NCBI RefSeq assembly: GCF_000495835.1
Contig: NZ_AWGC01000045.1
Span: forward strand, 1-47,658
Origin: Asticcacaulis sp. AC402
GTDB taxonomy: Bacteria; Pseudomonadota; Alphaproteobacteria; Caulobacterales; Caulobacteraceae
DNA length: 47,658 nt
Direction of reading: 5' to 3'
Shown: in pieces, positions 31,722 through 40,909 of the stretch
How positions within the stretch are numbered: position 1 is the stretch's first letter
How the letters are laid out: every line of letters starts with the position of its first letter
Position numbers and translations under genes: made by a program
Notes under the pieces: model-generated
Databases searched by the model: none
The model's input: the letters and a program-made list of their open reading frames with translations, nothing else
Told to the model about the DNA's origin: nothing

Positions 31722-33473
31722 TCACTTCTCTTCGTCCGGATAAGGCCCCACACCACCGTTGGCAATAAAGTGGTCAATGTGGGCGCTCATTACCGGCAGG
31801 GGCACGCTACCCAGTTCCAGCACCTGGTCATGGAAGGCGCGGACATTGAACTTCGGCCCCAGCGCAGTCTCCGCCTTACGACGCGCCTCCTGAATCGCCA
31901 TCTGGCCGATATAGTAGCTCAGCGCCTGCCCCGGCCAGGAGATGTAACGATCGATCTCGGTCGTGACCTCATGCTCCGACAGGGCGGTATTGTCACGCAG
32001 GAAGGCCTGCGCCTGTTCGCGCGTCCAGCCCTTTGCGTGAATGCCGGTGTCGACCACCAGGCGCGACGCCCGCCACATCTGGTAGCTCAGCATGCCGAAG
32101 TGGTCATAGGGCGTGTCATAGACCCCCATCTCGACCCCCAACCGTTCGGCATAAAGCGCCCAGCCCTCGCCATAGGCCGAGATATAGGTCTTTTGGCGGA
32201 ATTCCGGCAGCGCCTTGTTTTCCAGCGCCAGCGGCATCTGGAAGGCATGGCCCGGCGCACTTTCGTGCAGAGTCAGGGCGGTCAACTGGAACAATGGTCG
32301 TGATTTCAGGTCGTAGGTGTTGACGAGGTAGACGCCAGGTCCACCCCGGCCCGTGGTGTAATAAGGGGCGATATCCGGCGGCACGGGGATGACGCCAAAC
32401 CTTTGTCGCGGCAGTCGGCCGATCCAGTTGCCGATCTTGCCGTCCACCGTCTTGGAAATCCAAGCCGCCCGGTCGAGCAAAGCCTGCGGCGTTTCGGCGT
32501 AGAATTTCGGATCGCTGCGTAGCCAGGCCAGGAAGGCCGGCAGGTCACCTTCGAAGTCAGCCTCCCGCATAGTGGCCATCATCTCGGCGCGGATCTTGGC
32601 GACTTCCTTCAGGCCGGTCTGGTGGATCTGGTCCGGCGTCAGGTCGAGCGTGGTATATTCGCGGATCTTGGAACGGTAATAAGCTTCGCCGTCCGGCAGT
32701 TCGCTGGCGCCTAAGGTGGTGCGCGCGTGGGGGAAGTATTCGGTCTGCAGGAACTTCAACAACTTGCGGTGGGCTGGAATGACGGCCGCCTCGATGGCCT
32801 TTACACCCCGGGCTCGCAGTTCGGCCTGGAGCGTGGGCGGCATATTGGCCGGCATGGTCAGGAACGGCCTGTAGTAAACGCTGTCCTCGGGGCTGGCGAC
32901 AGTGATGATCGAGACAACCGACTGGTCACGTCCGGTCAAAGTGACATTCGGCGGCGTAAATCCGCGCTTCAGGCCGCTCTTCATGTTGGCGGTCGCCTGG
33001 TCGAAATAACGCGGCATCTCCGACAACTGACTGATATAGTTTCGGTAATCCTGCTCAGTGCGGAAGTCGAAATCGGTCGTATAGACCAGATCGCTCCAGA
33101 AGGCGCTGTCGGAATTGACCGGCATCTCATAGTCGCGGAAGGCCTGGGTAGCGACCAGTGCATCAATCTGGGCCTTGTAGACGGCGTAATTGACTTGATT
33201 GTCCGGCGTCAGTCCTGCCGGGTCTATCGCTGCCAGTTGCGCACTTATGGCCCGCCAATAGGTCAGGCGCTCGCTCTGGGCCTGGGCGCTGATGTCGGGC
33301 AGATGCGCAGCGATTTTGTTGCTGGCGGCACCCTCGCTGCTGGTCAGCAGGCTATGCCGCCACGCCCACTCACCACTGTAAAGCGCCGTAAAGCGGTCGT
33401 CCGCTTCGCCAGCCCAGGCGGGCGACGAAATGACCAGGCAGACCGCCGCCAGGCTCCAGGCCAGATGTCGCAA
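31722..33473 (-). CDS. DUF885 family exported peptidase-like protein
   Basis: A 583-residue protein with a signal peptide (RHLAWSLAAVCLVISSPAWA, cut after AWA), so periplasmic. It belongs to DUF885, whose members carry a gluzincin-like motif; here HESAPGH (residues 403-409) is intact, with downstream ERLGVEMG..DTPYDHFGML and a DNTALSEHEVTTEIDRYISWPGQALSYYIG block also conserved. Start is TTG 33473, with GGAGG about six bases upstream; an in-frame TTG at 33497 lacks such a site. It diverges from the symporter gene, sharing a control region that holds a LacI-type palindrome. Peptidase or other hydrolase activity is inferred. Confidence 0.88.
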   Translation of the reverse strand: MRHLAWSLAAVCLVISSPAWAGEADDRFTALYSGEWAWRHSLLTSSEGAASNKIAAHLPDISAQAQSERLTYWRAISAQLAAIDPAGLTPDNQVNYAVYKAQIDALVATQAFRDYEMPVNSDSAFWSDLVYTTDFDFRTEQDYRNYISQLSEMPRYFDQATANMKSGLKRGFTPPNVTLTGRDQSVVSIITVASPEDSVYYRPFLTMPANMPPTLQAELRARGVKAIEAAVIPAHRKLLKFLQTEYFPHARTTLGASELPDGEAYYRSKIREYTTLDLTPDQIHQTGLKEVAKIRAEMMATMREADFEGDLPAFLAWLRSDPKFYAETPQALLDRAAWISKTVDGKIGNWIGRLPRQRFGVIPVPPDIAPYYTTGRGGPGVYLVNTYDLKSRPLFQLTALTLHESAPGHAFQMPLALENKALPEFRQKTYISAYGEGWALYAERLGVEMGVYDTPYDHFGMLSYQMWRASRLVVDTGIHAKGWTREQAQAFLRDNTALSEHEVTTEIDRYISWPGQALSYYIGQMAIQEARRKAETALGPKFNVRAFHDQVLELGSVPLPVMSAHIDHFIANGGVGPYPDEEK

Positions 33474-33521
33474 TGTCACCTCCTCAGCTAGCTGCAAGCT
33501 AGCAGCTTAACCCGCAAGGAG

Positions 33522-33533
33522 GAAAGCGCTTTC
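33522..33533. promoter_or_regulatory. LacI-type operator palindrome
   Basis: GAAAGCGCTTTC, a perfect 12-bp palindrome with the central CG typical of LacI/GalR-family operators. It lies 60 bases before the symporter start and 49 bases before the divergent DUF885 start. The LacI regulator encoded at 37997 is the natural candidate to bind it (inference). Confidence 0.65.
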
Positions 33534-33593
33534 AAATTTCCGAATCTGTGATCTAGTTCGCCAAAACCATAATACTACCGGGGACATTTACAG

Positions 33594-35195
33594 ATGCCGG
33601 CGCGTACCCTGAGCCTGCTCGACCTCGCCGTCTTCGGCCTCTATATCGTCGGCATCATTATCTATGGGCTTATCGACCGCCACCGCGCACTAAAGGCGCG
33701 CGAGCACTTCCTGGGCGGGCAGTCAGCAAGCTGGCCGAAGGTTGGCCTGTCGTTGTACGCTTCCACGATATCAGCCACCACCCTGGTCGGCCTGACGGGC
33801 ACGGCCTATGCCCATGGCATCAGCGTTTTCAACTACGAATGGATGGCAGCGGTGGTGCTGACCATCTTCTGCGCCTTCGTCCTGCCGACCTATATCAAGT
33901 CTCAGGTCTTTACTGTGCCTGAGTTCCTGGAGTTGCGCTACGGCAAGTTCGTGCGCACCTATGTCTCTGGCCTGGCCTGTCTGCTCGGCATTTTTCTGGA
34001 CGCCGCCGGCGGACTGTTCGCCGGCGCCATTCTCTTCCAGATCATGGTGCCAGACTGGCCGCTTTGGCAGGTCTGCAGCCTGCTGGCCTTGCTGGCCGGC
34101 GGGTTCCTGATCGCCGGGGGTTTGCGCGCGGTGATGAGCTTTGAGTCGGTCCAGGGCCTGGTGATGGTCTTCACGGTTGCCGCGCTGGCCTGGTTTACTT
34201 TCTCGGCGGTCGGCGGTTCCCCACTGGAAGGCTGGAATCGAATGATGACCGAAGTGCCGCCCGAGAAACTGTCGCTGATCCGCCCGCTCGACGATCCGGC
34301 AGTACCGTGGTCGGGGCTGCTGACCGGCATTCCGCTGATCGGTTTCTACTTCTGGTGCACGTCACAGATGATGGTCCAGCGCGTGCTGGCTGCCCGGTCG
34401 CTCGACGATGGCCGGCTGGGGTCGCTGCTGGGTGCGGCGCTGAAACTGACCAGCCTCTTCCTGGTCTGCCTGCCCGGGGCAGCCATGCTGCTGCTGGCGC
34501 CGGGCCTGCCGCAATCGGACCAGGTGTTTTCGCACATCGTGTTCGACGTCCTGCCCGACGGCCTGCGCGGCCTGATCATCGCCGCCTGCCTGATCTCGAT
34601 TGTCTCGGGCCTGGCCGGGATCTACAACTCGACCTCGACCCTGATCACTATGGACTTCATCCGCCGTTTCCGGCCTGGCCTGACCGAAAAGGGCCTGGTG
34701 CAAACCGGCCAGATCGTCACCGTTGTGATCATGGCAGTGTCGATCGTCTGGGCGCCGCAGATCATCCTGTTCAAGGATACCCTGTGGCAGTACCTGCAAT
34801 CGCTGCTGTGCTACTTCGTGCCGCCGATCGCCGCCGTGTTCATCGCTGGCCTCTTCCTGCGCCGCGCCAACAAGGCCGGTGCCGGGGCGGGCCTGATTGC
34901 CGGCACGACCGCCAGCCTGATCATGTTCGTCGACTCGGTGGCCTTCCACGTTATTCCCATCCACTATCTCGACGCCGCCATGGTCATATTCATTGTTGCC
35001 ATGGCCGCCATCGTGATCGCCAGCCGCTTCGCCCCCGCCCCTGACCCCGTGAAGATCGGGCCGCTGATGTTCTCGAAAGCCGTCTGGCAGGCCGAGACCG
35101 AGCACCTGAAAACCGTCAAGTGGTTCAAGAACTACCGCTACCTTTCGATCGGCCTGCTGACCGTGACGGCGGCGATCGTCATCTGGTTCCGTTGA
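33594..35195 (+). CDS. sodium:solute symporter family transporter
   Basis: A 533-residue inner-membrane carrier of the SSS family (SGLT-like sugar branch) with about 13-14 helices. Landmarks: REHFLGGQSASWPKVGLSLYASTISATTLVGLTGTAY in the first helices, the sodium-site helix, and RVLAARSLDDGRLGSLLGAALK, typical of sugar members. Start ATG 33594. It heads a rightward set with GH16, the halogenase-like gene and LacI, so it likely imports glucose or another sugar released by the glucanase. A LacI-type operator lies just upstream. Confidence 0.93.
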   Translation: MPARTLSLLDLAVFGLYIVGIIIYGLIDRHRALKAREHFLGGQSASWPKVGLSLYASTISATTLVGLTGTAYAHGISVFNYEWMAAVVLTIFCAFVLPTYIKSQVFTVPEFLELRYGKFVRTYVSGLACLLGIFLDAAGGLFAGAILFQIMVPDWPLWQVCSLLALLAGGFLIAGGLRAVMSFESVQGLVMVFTVAALAWFTFSAVGGSPLEGWNRMMTEVPPEKLSLIRPLDDPAVPWSGLLTGIPLIGFYFWCTSQMMVQRVLAARSLDDGRLGSLLGAALKLTSLFLVCLPGAAMLLLAPGLPQSDQVFSHIVFDVLPDGLRGLIIAACLISIVSGLAGIYNSTSTLITMDFIRRFRPGLTEKGLVQTGQIVTVVIMAVSIVWAPQIILFKDTLWQYLQSLLCYFVPPIAAVFIAGLFLRRANKAGAGAGLIAGTTASLIMFVDSVAFHVIPIHYLDAAMVIFIVAMAAIVIASRFAPAPDPVKIGPLMFSKAVWQAETEHLKTVKWFKNYRYLSIGLLTVTAAIVIWFR

Positions 35196-35318
35196 CCCGC
35201 CTCTGCCTTCTTTTTCTGTAGTCAATCCGTCACAAAACCCCTAAAGTCGGAACAACGACCGGAAACCGGCGCCTTGCCAAACAAAAAACCGATCCCTGTT
35301 TTTGCCGGAGCAAGACTC

Positions 35319-36251
35319 GTGAACCCTGTCTCATTTTCAAAATTTCTGTCCGTCCTTGTCGCGCTGTCCGCAGCCACCCTGGCGGCCTGCGGCGGAGGTG
35401 GAGGCGGCAACTCCAGCGGTGGCGGATCGTCGTCATCCTCATCAACGTCCAGCAGCACGGCGTCGGGCCCTGGCGTTACCGCCATAGACGAAGCCGGAGG
35501 ACTGCCCTCCGGCTATGTTCTGGCCTGGTCGGATGAGTTCAGCACCGACGGCCTTCCCGATCCGACGCTCTGGGGCTACGACACTTTTCGCAATTCAGCG
35601 GGCTGGTACAATAACGAGAAGCAATACTATTCGGCTAACCGCCTGGAAAACGCTCGTGTTGAAGGCGGCAAGCTGCTGATCGAGGCGCGCAAGGAAGCTC
35701 TGACCACCCTGCCGGACTATGGCGGGCAGCAGTACAGCTCTGCCCGCATTGTGTCGAAAAAAACCTATACCTACGGCTATGTCGAGGTCCGCGCCCTGGT
35801 GCCGTGCGCCCGCGGCGGCTGGCCAGCCATCTGGCAACTGCCTGCTGCGCCCTACACCAACTGGCCGGATGACGGCGAGATCGACATTATGGAGTATGTT
35901 GGCTGGAACGCCGGCAAGATCTATCAGAGCGTCCATACCAAGGCCTATTACCACGTCCTGAACAACCAGAAGAGCGTCATCTCCAATGTCGCCGACGCCT
36001 GTTCAGCCTGGCACACCTATCAACTGACCTGGACCGCCGACAGGATCACCATGGGTTTCGACGGCCGCAACTATTTCAGCTACCGCAACGACGGCTCCGG
36101 CAACTACAACGAATGGCCTTTCTTCCGGCCTCAGTTCCTGATCCTGAACGTGGCTGTCGGCGGCGATTTCGGCGGCGTCAGCGGTGTCGACGATGCCGCC
36201 TTCCCCTATTCCATGCAGATCGACTATGTCCGTGTCTATCAGAAGCCCTGA
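35319..36251 (+). CDS. GH16 family beta-glucanase lipoprotein
   Basis: A 310-residue exported endo-beta-glucanase of glycoside hydrolase family 16 (laminarinase/licheninase type), cleaving beta-1,3 or mixed-linkage glucans. Signal peptide, then lipobox LAAC and a Gly6/Ser-rich linker, so it is probably a surface or periplasmic lipoprotein. The catalytic motif DGEIDIMEYVG gives nucleophile Glu187, Asp189 and acid/base Glu192. Start is GTG 35319, preceded by GGAG at 8 bases; TTG 35274 is also open but adds residues before the signal. It follows the symporter by 123 bases. Confidence 0.92.
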   Translation: MNPVSFSKFLSVLVALSAATLAACGGGGGGNSSGGGSSSSSSTSSSTASGPGVTAIDEAGGLPSGYVLAWSDEFSTDGLPDPTLWGYDTFRNSAGWYNNEKQYYSANRLENARVEGGKLLIEARKEALTTLPDYGGQQYSSARIVSKKTYTYGYVEVRALVPCARGGWPAIWQLPAAPYTNWPDDGEIDIMEYVGWNAGKIYQSVHTKAYYHVLNNQKSVISNVADACSAWHTYQLTWTADRITMGFDGRNYFSYRNDGSGNYNEWPFFRPQFLILNVAVGGDFGGVSGVDDAAFPYSMQIDYVRVYQKP

Positions 36252-36378
36252 CAAGACTTCTGACAACAGGACACAAGGCGCTAGCCACTTGCAATAAATC
36301 CCCAATAATTCAACATTTTACGCTGATTTGCCACTGTCGTATCTGTCCTGCTCTGGCTTGCCCTGCTGTCTTGACCGT

Positions 36379-36393
36379 GTTACAGCGTGTGAC
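36379..36393. promoter_or_regulatory. imperfect inverted repeat upstream of the halogenase-like gene
   Basis: GTTACA-GCG-TGTGAC, 5 of 6 arm positions matching, 32 bases before the start at 36425. Could be a regulator site, but it does not resemble the GAAAGCGCTTTC palindrome. Weak. Confidence 0.25.
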
Positions 36394-36424
36394 AACGGCA
36401 ACATAAAGACCGATGTGACATCTC

Positions 36425-37987
36425 ATGACCACACCGCGCAAAGTCTTGATTGCGGGCGGCGGCACCGCCGGATGGCTGACCGCGGCCTACCTGGCGCGCG
36501 TCCTGGGCCACGGCAAGCCGAACTCGCCCGAAATCACCCTGATCGAGTCACCCGAAATCGGCACCATCGGTGTCGGCGAAGGCAGTTTCGCTACCATCCG
36601 CACCACGCTCCAGACCCTGGGCCTGGACGAGGAGACCTTCCTGCGCGAAGCCACGGCCACCTTCAAGCAGGGCATTCGCTTTGCCGACTGGGAGAAGACC
36701 GGTGACTGGTATTTTCACCCCTTCGATGCGCCCTATCCGGTCGAAGGCGCCGGCCTCCTGCCGTACTGGCTGCTCCAGGACCAAGCCACGCGCGTGCCAT
36801 TCGCCCAAGCCGTTGCGCTGCAGAAAAAGGTTGCCGAGAACCGCCGGGCGCCGAAGCGTCTCTATGAAAACCGCTTCGGCGGCGCGCTAAACTACGCCTA
36901 CCATTTCGATGCCGGCAAGTTTGCCAAGCTGCTATCACGCCATTCTGTATCGATGGGCGTCACTCACCTGCAAGGCCGCATTACCGATGTGCGTTTGGCG
37001 ACAGACGGCAGCATCGCCGGAGTAACCTCGGACAGCCATGGCGAACTGAGCGCCGACCTCTATATCGACTGCACCGGTTTCGCTGCCGTGCTGATCGGCA
37101 AGGCCCTGGGTTCACCGTACAGGTCGGTGCGCAAACACCTGCTGACCGACCGCGCCATCGCCTGCCAGGTGCCCTATGCCACGCCGGACGCGCCCATCGA
37201 AAGCTACACCGTTTCGACCGGCCATGAAGCCGGCTGGACCTGGGATATCGGGCTCGATGTCCGCCGCGGCGTTGGCTATGTCTATAGTTCGGACCACACC
37301 CGTGACGACCGTGCGGAAGAGGTCCTGCGCGCCCATGTCGGCCCCACCGCCACCGAATTCTCGACCCGCGTCATCAAGTTCGACACCGGCTACCGCGAAC
37401 AGCAATGGATCAAGAACTGCGTCGCCATCGGCCTGTCGGGCGGTTTCTTCGAGCCGCTGGAAGCCACCGGCATCATGCTGATCGAAGTCGCTATCGGCAT
37501 GCTGACCGATTACTTCCCGCACGCTGGTCCGATTGACGCCAATGCGGCGATTTTCAACCGTCTGATGACCCTGCGCAACGAGAAGCTCGTCAATTTCCTG
37601 AAGCTTCATTACTGCGTCAGCAAGCGACCCGAATCCTTCTGGCGTGAGAACTGCGACCCCGCAACCATTCCCGACGAGTTGAACGAACTTCTTGAAATGT
37701 GGAAATATCGCATGCCATCGCGCTTCGACGTTTTGGACGACATCGATACCTTCGCCTTCTTCAACTATCAGTACATTCTGTACGGTATGGGCTTTAAGAC
37801 CAACCTGTCGGCCCAGCGTGACAGCCACCCCAAGGGTGCCGAGGCCAGGGCCATTTTCGACAAGGTCGCGCTGATTGGCGACCAGGCAGCGCGCGACCTG
37901 CCGACGCACCGGGCGCTGATCGACCAGGTCTACAACCACGGCTACGCCGAACCACCCGCCCAACGTTTCATGTCCGTTAAACGCTAG
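36425..37987 (+). CDS. flavin-dependent tryptophan halogenase family protein
   Basis: A 520-residue FADH2-dependent halogenase homologue. It has the FAD motif GGGTAGW near residue 11, the catalytic lysine in ATFKQG (Lys81, equivalent to PrnA Lys79), and EPLEATG with Glu346, Thr348 and Gly349 at the positions that bind the intermediate and chloride in PrnA. The family signature WxWxIP is changed to WTWDIG (Trp271 to Gly276), with Pro replaced by Gly, and Ser347 is Ala. So the lysine, glutamate and flavin site remain, but halogenation of free tryptophan is doubtful. It sits between GH16 and LacI genes; related genes are known from TonB/sugar-use loci of Caulobacterales and Xanthomonas. No reductase gene is adjacent. 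Confidence 0.92.
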   Translation: MTTPRKVLIAGGGTAGWLTAAYLARVLGHGKPNSPEITLIESPEIGTIGVGEGSFATIRTTLQTLGLDEETFLREATATFKQGIRFADWEKTGDWYFHPFDAPYPVEGAGLLPYWLLQDQATRVPFAQAVALQKKVAENRRAPKRLYENRFGGALNYAYHFDAGKFAKLLSRHSVSMGVTHLQGRITDVRLATDGSIAGVTSDSHGELSADLYIDCTGFAAVLIGKALGSPYRSVRKHLLTDRAIACQVPYATPDAPIESYTVSTGHEAGWTWDIGLDVRRGVGYVYSSDHTRDDRAEEVLRAHVGPTATEFSTRVIKFDTGYREQQWIKNCVAIGLSGGFFEPLEATGIMLIEVAIGMLTDYFPHAGPIDANAAIFNRLMTLRNEKLVNFLKLHYCVSKRPESFWRENCDPATIPDELNELLEMWKYRMPSRFDVLDDIDTFAFFNYQYILYGMGFKTNLSAQRDSHPKGAEARAIFDKVALIGDQAARDLPTHRALIDQVYNHGYAEPPAQRFMSVKR

Positions 37988-37996
37988 AGAAGATTT

Positions 37997-39064
37997 TTGG
38001 ACCGCAGACCGACCATCATCGACGTTGCCGAAAAGGCCGGGGTTTCCATCAAGACCGTGTCGCGCGTTATCAACAACGAAAAGCACGTCTCGGCCGAGAT
38101 GCGCGGCCGGGTACGCCGCGCCGTCGCCGACCTGGGCTTCGAAGCCAATGCCTCGGCGCGTGGCATGCGCACGCTCAATCCGGAGCGCTCCTACGTCGTC
38201 GCCCAGTTGTATGGCGACCCCGGCGGCGCCTATACCTCGGACATTCAACTGGGCCTGCTGTCGCGCTGCCGCTATTTCGGCTATCATTTGGTCATTGAGG
38301 AACTGGACTACCAAAGCCCCGACGTCGAGCGCCGGGCTCGCGATCTGGTCAGGCGCTTGAAGCTGGACGGGGCAGTTTTGACCGCGCCGCTGACCGACAA
38401 CGATATTGTCCTGGGTGTGCTCCGCGATGCCGGTATTCCCTATGTCCGCGTGACGCCGTTGTACGAGTCGCACACTGTGCCGTCGGTGCGGATTGACGAA
38501 AAGCGCGCTGCCTATCAATTGACCCAGCACCTGATCAGTTTTGGCCATCGCCGCATCGGCTTTGTTCGCGGCCTGCCCAATCACGCCGCCAGCCAGATGC
38601 GGTATGCCGGTTTTGAGCAGGCGCTGAAGGAGGCCGGGGTGGAGGTCGATCCCACCCTGGTCGAAAACGGCGACTTCCGTTACTTCGCGGCCATTCCCTG
38701 CGCCCACCGCCTGCTGAACAGGCCGGATCGTCCGACCGCCGTCTTTGCTTCCAATGACGAGATGGCGGCGGCGGTGATAAAGGTTGCGCACGAGTTCAAC
38801 ATCAAGCTGCCGGATGACCTCAGCGTCGTCGGTTTCGACGATATTCCGACGGCGGAGATGCTCTGGCCGTCTTTGACAACGGTACGCCAGCCTGTCGCTC
38901 GGTTGGGCGCAGCGGCCGGGGATTTGTTGTTTACACGATTGTCGGGCACTGGCGAATGGCCATCACCGGCCCCTCAGCAGATCCTGCAGCATGATATCGT
39001 GCTGCGTTCCTCGACGGCGCCGTTGCGGGATGCCAAGATGATGGCTGGCGCCGTCGGACGGTAA
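37997..39064 (+). CDS. LacI-family transcriptional regulator
   Basis: A 355-residue repressor/activator: N-terminal helix-turn-helix and hinge (TIIDVAEKAGVSIKTVSRVINNEKHVSAEMRGRVRRAV, then GFEANASARGM), then a periplasmic-binding-protein-like sugar domain (about 63-350) with the usual SVRIDEKRAAY, FASNDEMA and LSVVGFDDIPTAEM blocks. Start is TTG 37997, ten bases after the halogenase-like stop, with AGAGAAG before it. It probably senses a sugar of the pathway and controls the symporter/GH16 genes through GAAAGCGCTTTC at 33522 (inference). Followed by a dispersed repeat. Confidence 0.94.
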   Translation: MDRRPTIIDVAEKAGVSIKTVSRVINNEKHVSAEMRGRVRRAVADLGFEANASARGMRTLNPERSYVVAQLYGDPGGAYTSDIQLGLLSRCRYFGYHLVIEELDYQSPDVERRARDLVRRLKLDGAVLTAPLTDNDIVLGVLRDAGIPYVRVTPLYESHTVPSVRIDEKRAAYQLTQHLISFGHRRIGFVRGLPNHAASQMRYAGFEQALKEAGVEVDPTLVENGDFRYFAAIPCAHRLLNRPDRPTAVFASNDEMAAAVIKVAHEFNIKLPDDLSVVGFDDIPTAEMLWPSLTTVRQPVARLGAAAGDLLFTRLSGTGEWPSPAPQQILQHDIVLRSSTAPLRDAKMMAGAVGR

Positions 39065-39131
39065 GGAAGACGTCAAGAGCACAGACGTCAAGGCATGCGT
39101 CGGAAGATGAGACTGGCTACGTGTCTCCAGA

Positions 39132-39228
39132 GCGCAATCCGACAAAGTGTGCGGCAACCTTTCGGATAAATTGCTCTACAAAACAAAAGCTTAGATCGGT
39201 GACTTGATTCCATCACAACACATCCCGC
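39132..39228. repeat. dispersed intergenic repeat, copy C
   Basis: Related to copies at 21996 and 29935 (gcgcaatccg, ctttcgga, tacaaaacaaaagcttaga, ccatcacaacacatcccg). It overlaps the 3' end of the histidine kinase gene (39191-39228), so its last ~11 codons come from repeat DNA. Confidence 0.82.
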
Positions 39229-40768
39229 GCTGGCCTTCGCGGCCGGCGTAGCGCAACAAGATATCACGGAGCAGGCCGGGATCGAACGGCTTGGGGATAA
39301 AGCCGTTCATCCCCGCCGCAATGCACAGGTTCTTGTCCTTGTCGAGAACATGGGCGGTCATGGCGACGATAGGAGTCGGAGACTTGTGCTGCTCGGCCTC
39401 GTGGTCGCGGATCAGCCGCGTACTTTCAAATCCATCCATGCCCGGCATCTGGATATCCATCAGGATGACGTCGAACGTGCCGCGCTCAGCCTTGCGTAGC
39501 GCCTCGATGCCGTTCTGGGCGACGTCGAAACTGTAGCCCAGGTGCTCGATCATCGTCGTCGCCACCAGGGTGTTGGGTTCATAGTCTTCGACCACCAGCA
39601 CATTACGGTGCTCGCGTTCCAGAACTTCGCTCCGCTGCGTCAACAGCGACTGGCGCGCCGGATTCTTGAAGGTCAGCTCAACCGTAAAGGTCGAGCCAAT
39701 ACCCGGGCGGCTGACCACCGAAATGGCACCCTCCATGGCGCGGGCAAGCGCGCGACAGATTGACAGGCCCAGGCCCGCGCCACCGTATTTGCGCGTCATC
39801 GAAACGTCAGCCTGGGTGAAGTTGTCGACGATCAATCCCGCCTTGTCCTCAGCGATGCCGATGCCGGTGTCTGTCACGTCGAACGCCAGAACCGTATCGT
39901 TCAGCCGCTCAGTCTTGATACGGACGGCGATATCGATCTGACCTTCGTCAGTAAACTTGACGGCATTGGCCAGCAGATTGGTCAGGATCTGCTGCAGCCG
40001 CGCCGGATCGCCCAGGTAGCGGTCCTTGAGGTTACGGTCGTAGGTGACCTTGATCGGCAAGCCCTTGTCCTGGGCCTTGACCCGCATCAGCATCGCCGAA
40101 GTCTCCACGACATCGGCCGCATCGAACGCGACGACGTCGAGTTCGAGCGCATCGGCCTCCAGCCGTGAAAAGTCGAGCAGATTGTTGATCAGACTCAGCA
40201 GGTTGTCACCGCTTTGCTTGAGCATCGAGACACACTGCTGCTCCTTGGAGTTCAGGTTCCCGGACATGCCGAGGATATGGGCCAGGCCGATGACGGCATT
40301 TATTGGCGTGCGCAGTTCGTGCGACATGTTGGCCAGGAACTCATCCTTGCGCCGGCTGCTTTCGCGCAGGGCACCTTCGATGCGTTTGGTCTCGGTGATC
40401 GGGCGCGCTACCTTGGTTGCTCCCATCACCCTTCCATGGCGGTCCTGGAGCGGCGAAACGGTAACCGACAGTTCGATCAGGTCGCCGTTCTTGGCCCGGC
40501 GCAGGGTCTCGAATTGCTCGACCTTCTCGCTGGCCTTGATCTTGCCCAGGATGGCGTATTGTTCATCGATCCGGTTGGGCGGAATGATCAGGCCGATTTG
40601 CTGGCCGATGGCCTCTTCCGGAGTATAGCCGAAGATGCGCCTGGCCGCCGGGTTCCAAGAGGTAATGACACCGTCCAGGGTCTTGCCGATTATGGCGTCA
40701 TCGGACGATTCGACGATGGCGGCCAGATAGCTGCTCAACGTTGCATCGTTATCATCCGTCGTAATCAT
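39191..40768 (-). CDS. hybrid sensor histidine kinase (PAS, HisKA, HATPase, REC)
   Basis: A 525-residue soluble hybrid kinase without transmembrane helices. Domains in order: PAS (about 11-135, ESSDDAIIGKTLDGVITSWNP), HisKA with phospho-acceptor His150 in NMSHELRTPINAV, HATPase (about 255-370, N box LLANAVKF, GTGIAEDK, YGGAGLGLSICRAL), and a receiver (about 385-505, VLVVEDYEPN and acceptor Asp in VILMDIQMPGMDG, AMTAH, GFIPKPFD). It likely senses a cytoplasmic ligand or redox state through PAS; no partner regulator adjoins. Start ATG 40768 has GGGAAG upstream. The C-terminal residues GMCCDGIKSPI are encoded by a dispersed repeat, so the tail is a late change. Confidence 0.94.
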   Translation of the reverse strand: MITTDDNDATLSSYLAAIVESSDDAIIGKTLDGVITSWNPAARRIFGYTPEEAIGQQIGLIIPPNRIDEQYAILGKIKASEKVEQFETLRRAKNGDLIELSVTVSPLQDRHGRVMGATKVARPITETKRIEGALRESSRRKDEFLANMSHELRTPINAVIGLAHILGMSGNLNSKEQQCVSMLKQSGDNLLSLINNLLDFSRLEADALELDVVAFDAADVVETSAMLMRVKAQDKGLPIKVTYDRNLKDRYLGDPARLQQILTNLLANAVKFTDEGQIDIAVRIKTERLNDTVLAFDVTDTGIGIAEDKAGLIVDNFTQADVSMTRKYGGAGLGLSICRALARAMEGAISVVSRPGIGSTFTVELTFKNPARQSLLTQRSEVLEREHRNVLVVEDYEPNTLVATTMIEHLGYSFDVAQNGIEALRKAERGTFDVILMDIQMPGMDGFESTRLIRDHEAEQHKSPTPIVAMTAHVLDKDKNLCIAAGMNGFIPKPFDPGLLRDILLRYAGREGQRGMCCDGIKSPI

Positions 40769-40909
40769 AACTGTCGCTTCCCGCGCACTTACCGCGCGGA
40801 GTGTTACTAATTGTGCACAATTCCCTGAGGGACAGAGCCAAAATGCCCGGAAAAAAAATAAGAGTGCCATATGGAATAAGGCCCATACGTCGTGTTACGC
40901 ACTGTAATA

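Noticed and set aside
37112-38791. A 559-codon minus-strand frame across the halogenase-like and LacI genes
   Set aside because: It spans two recognisable genes and their junction in antisense, with no motif of its own.
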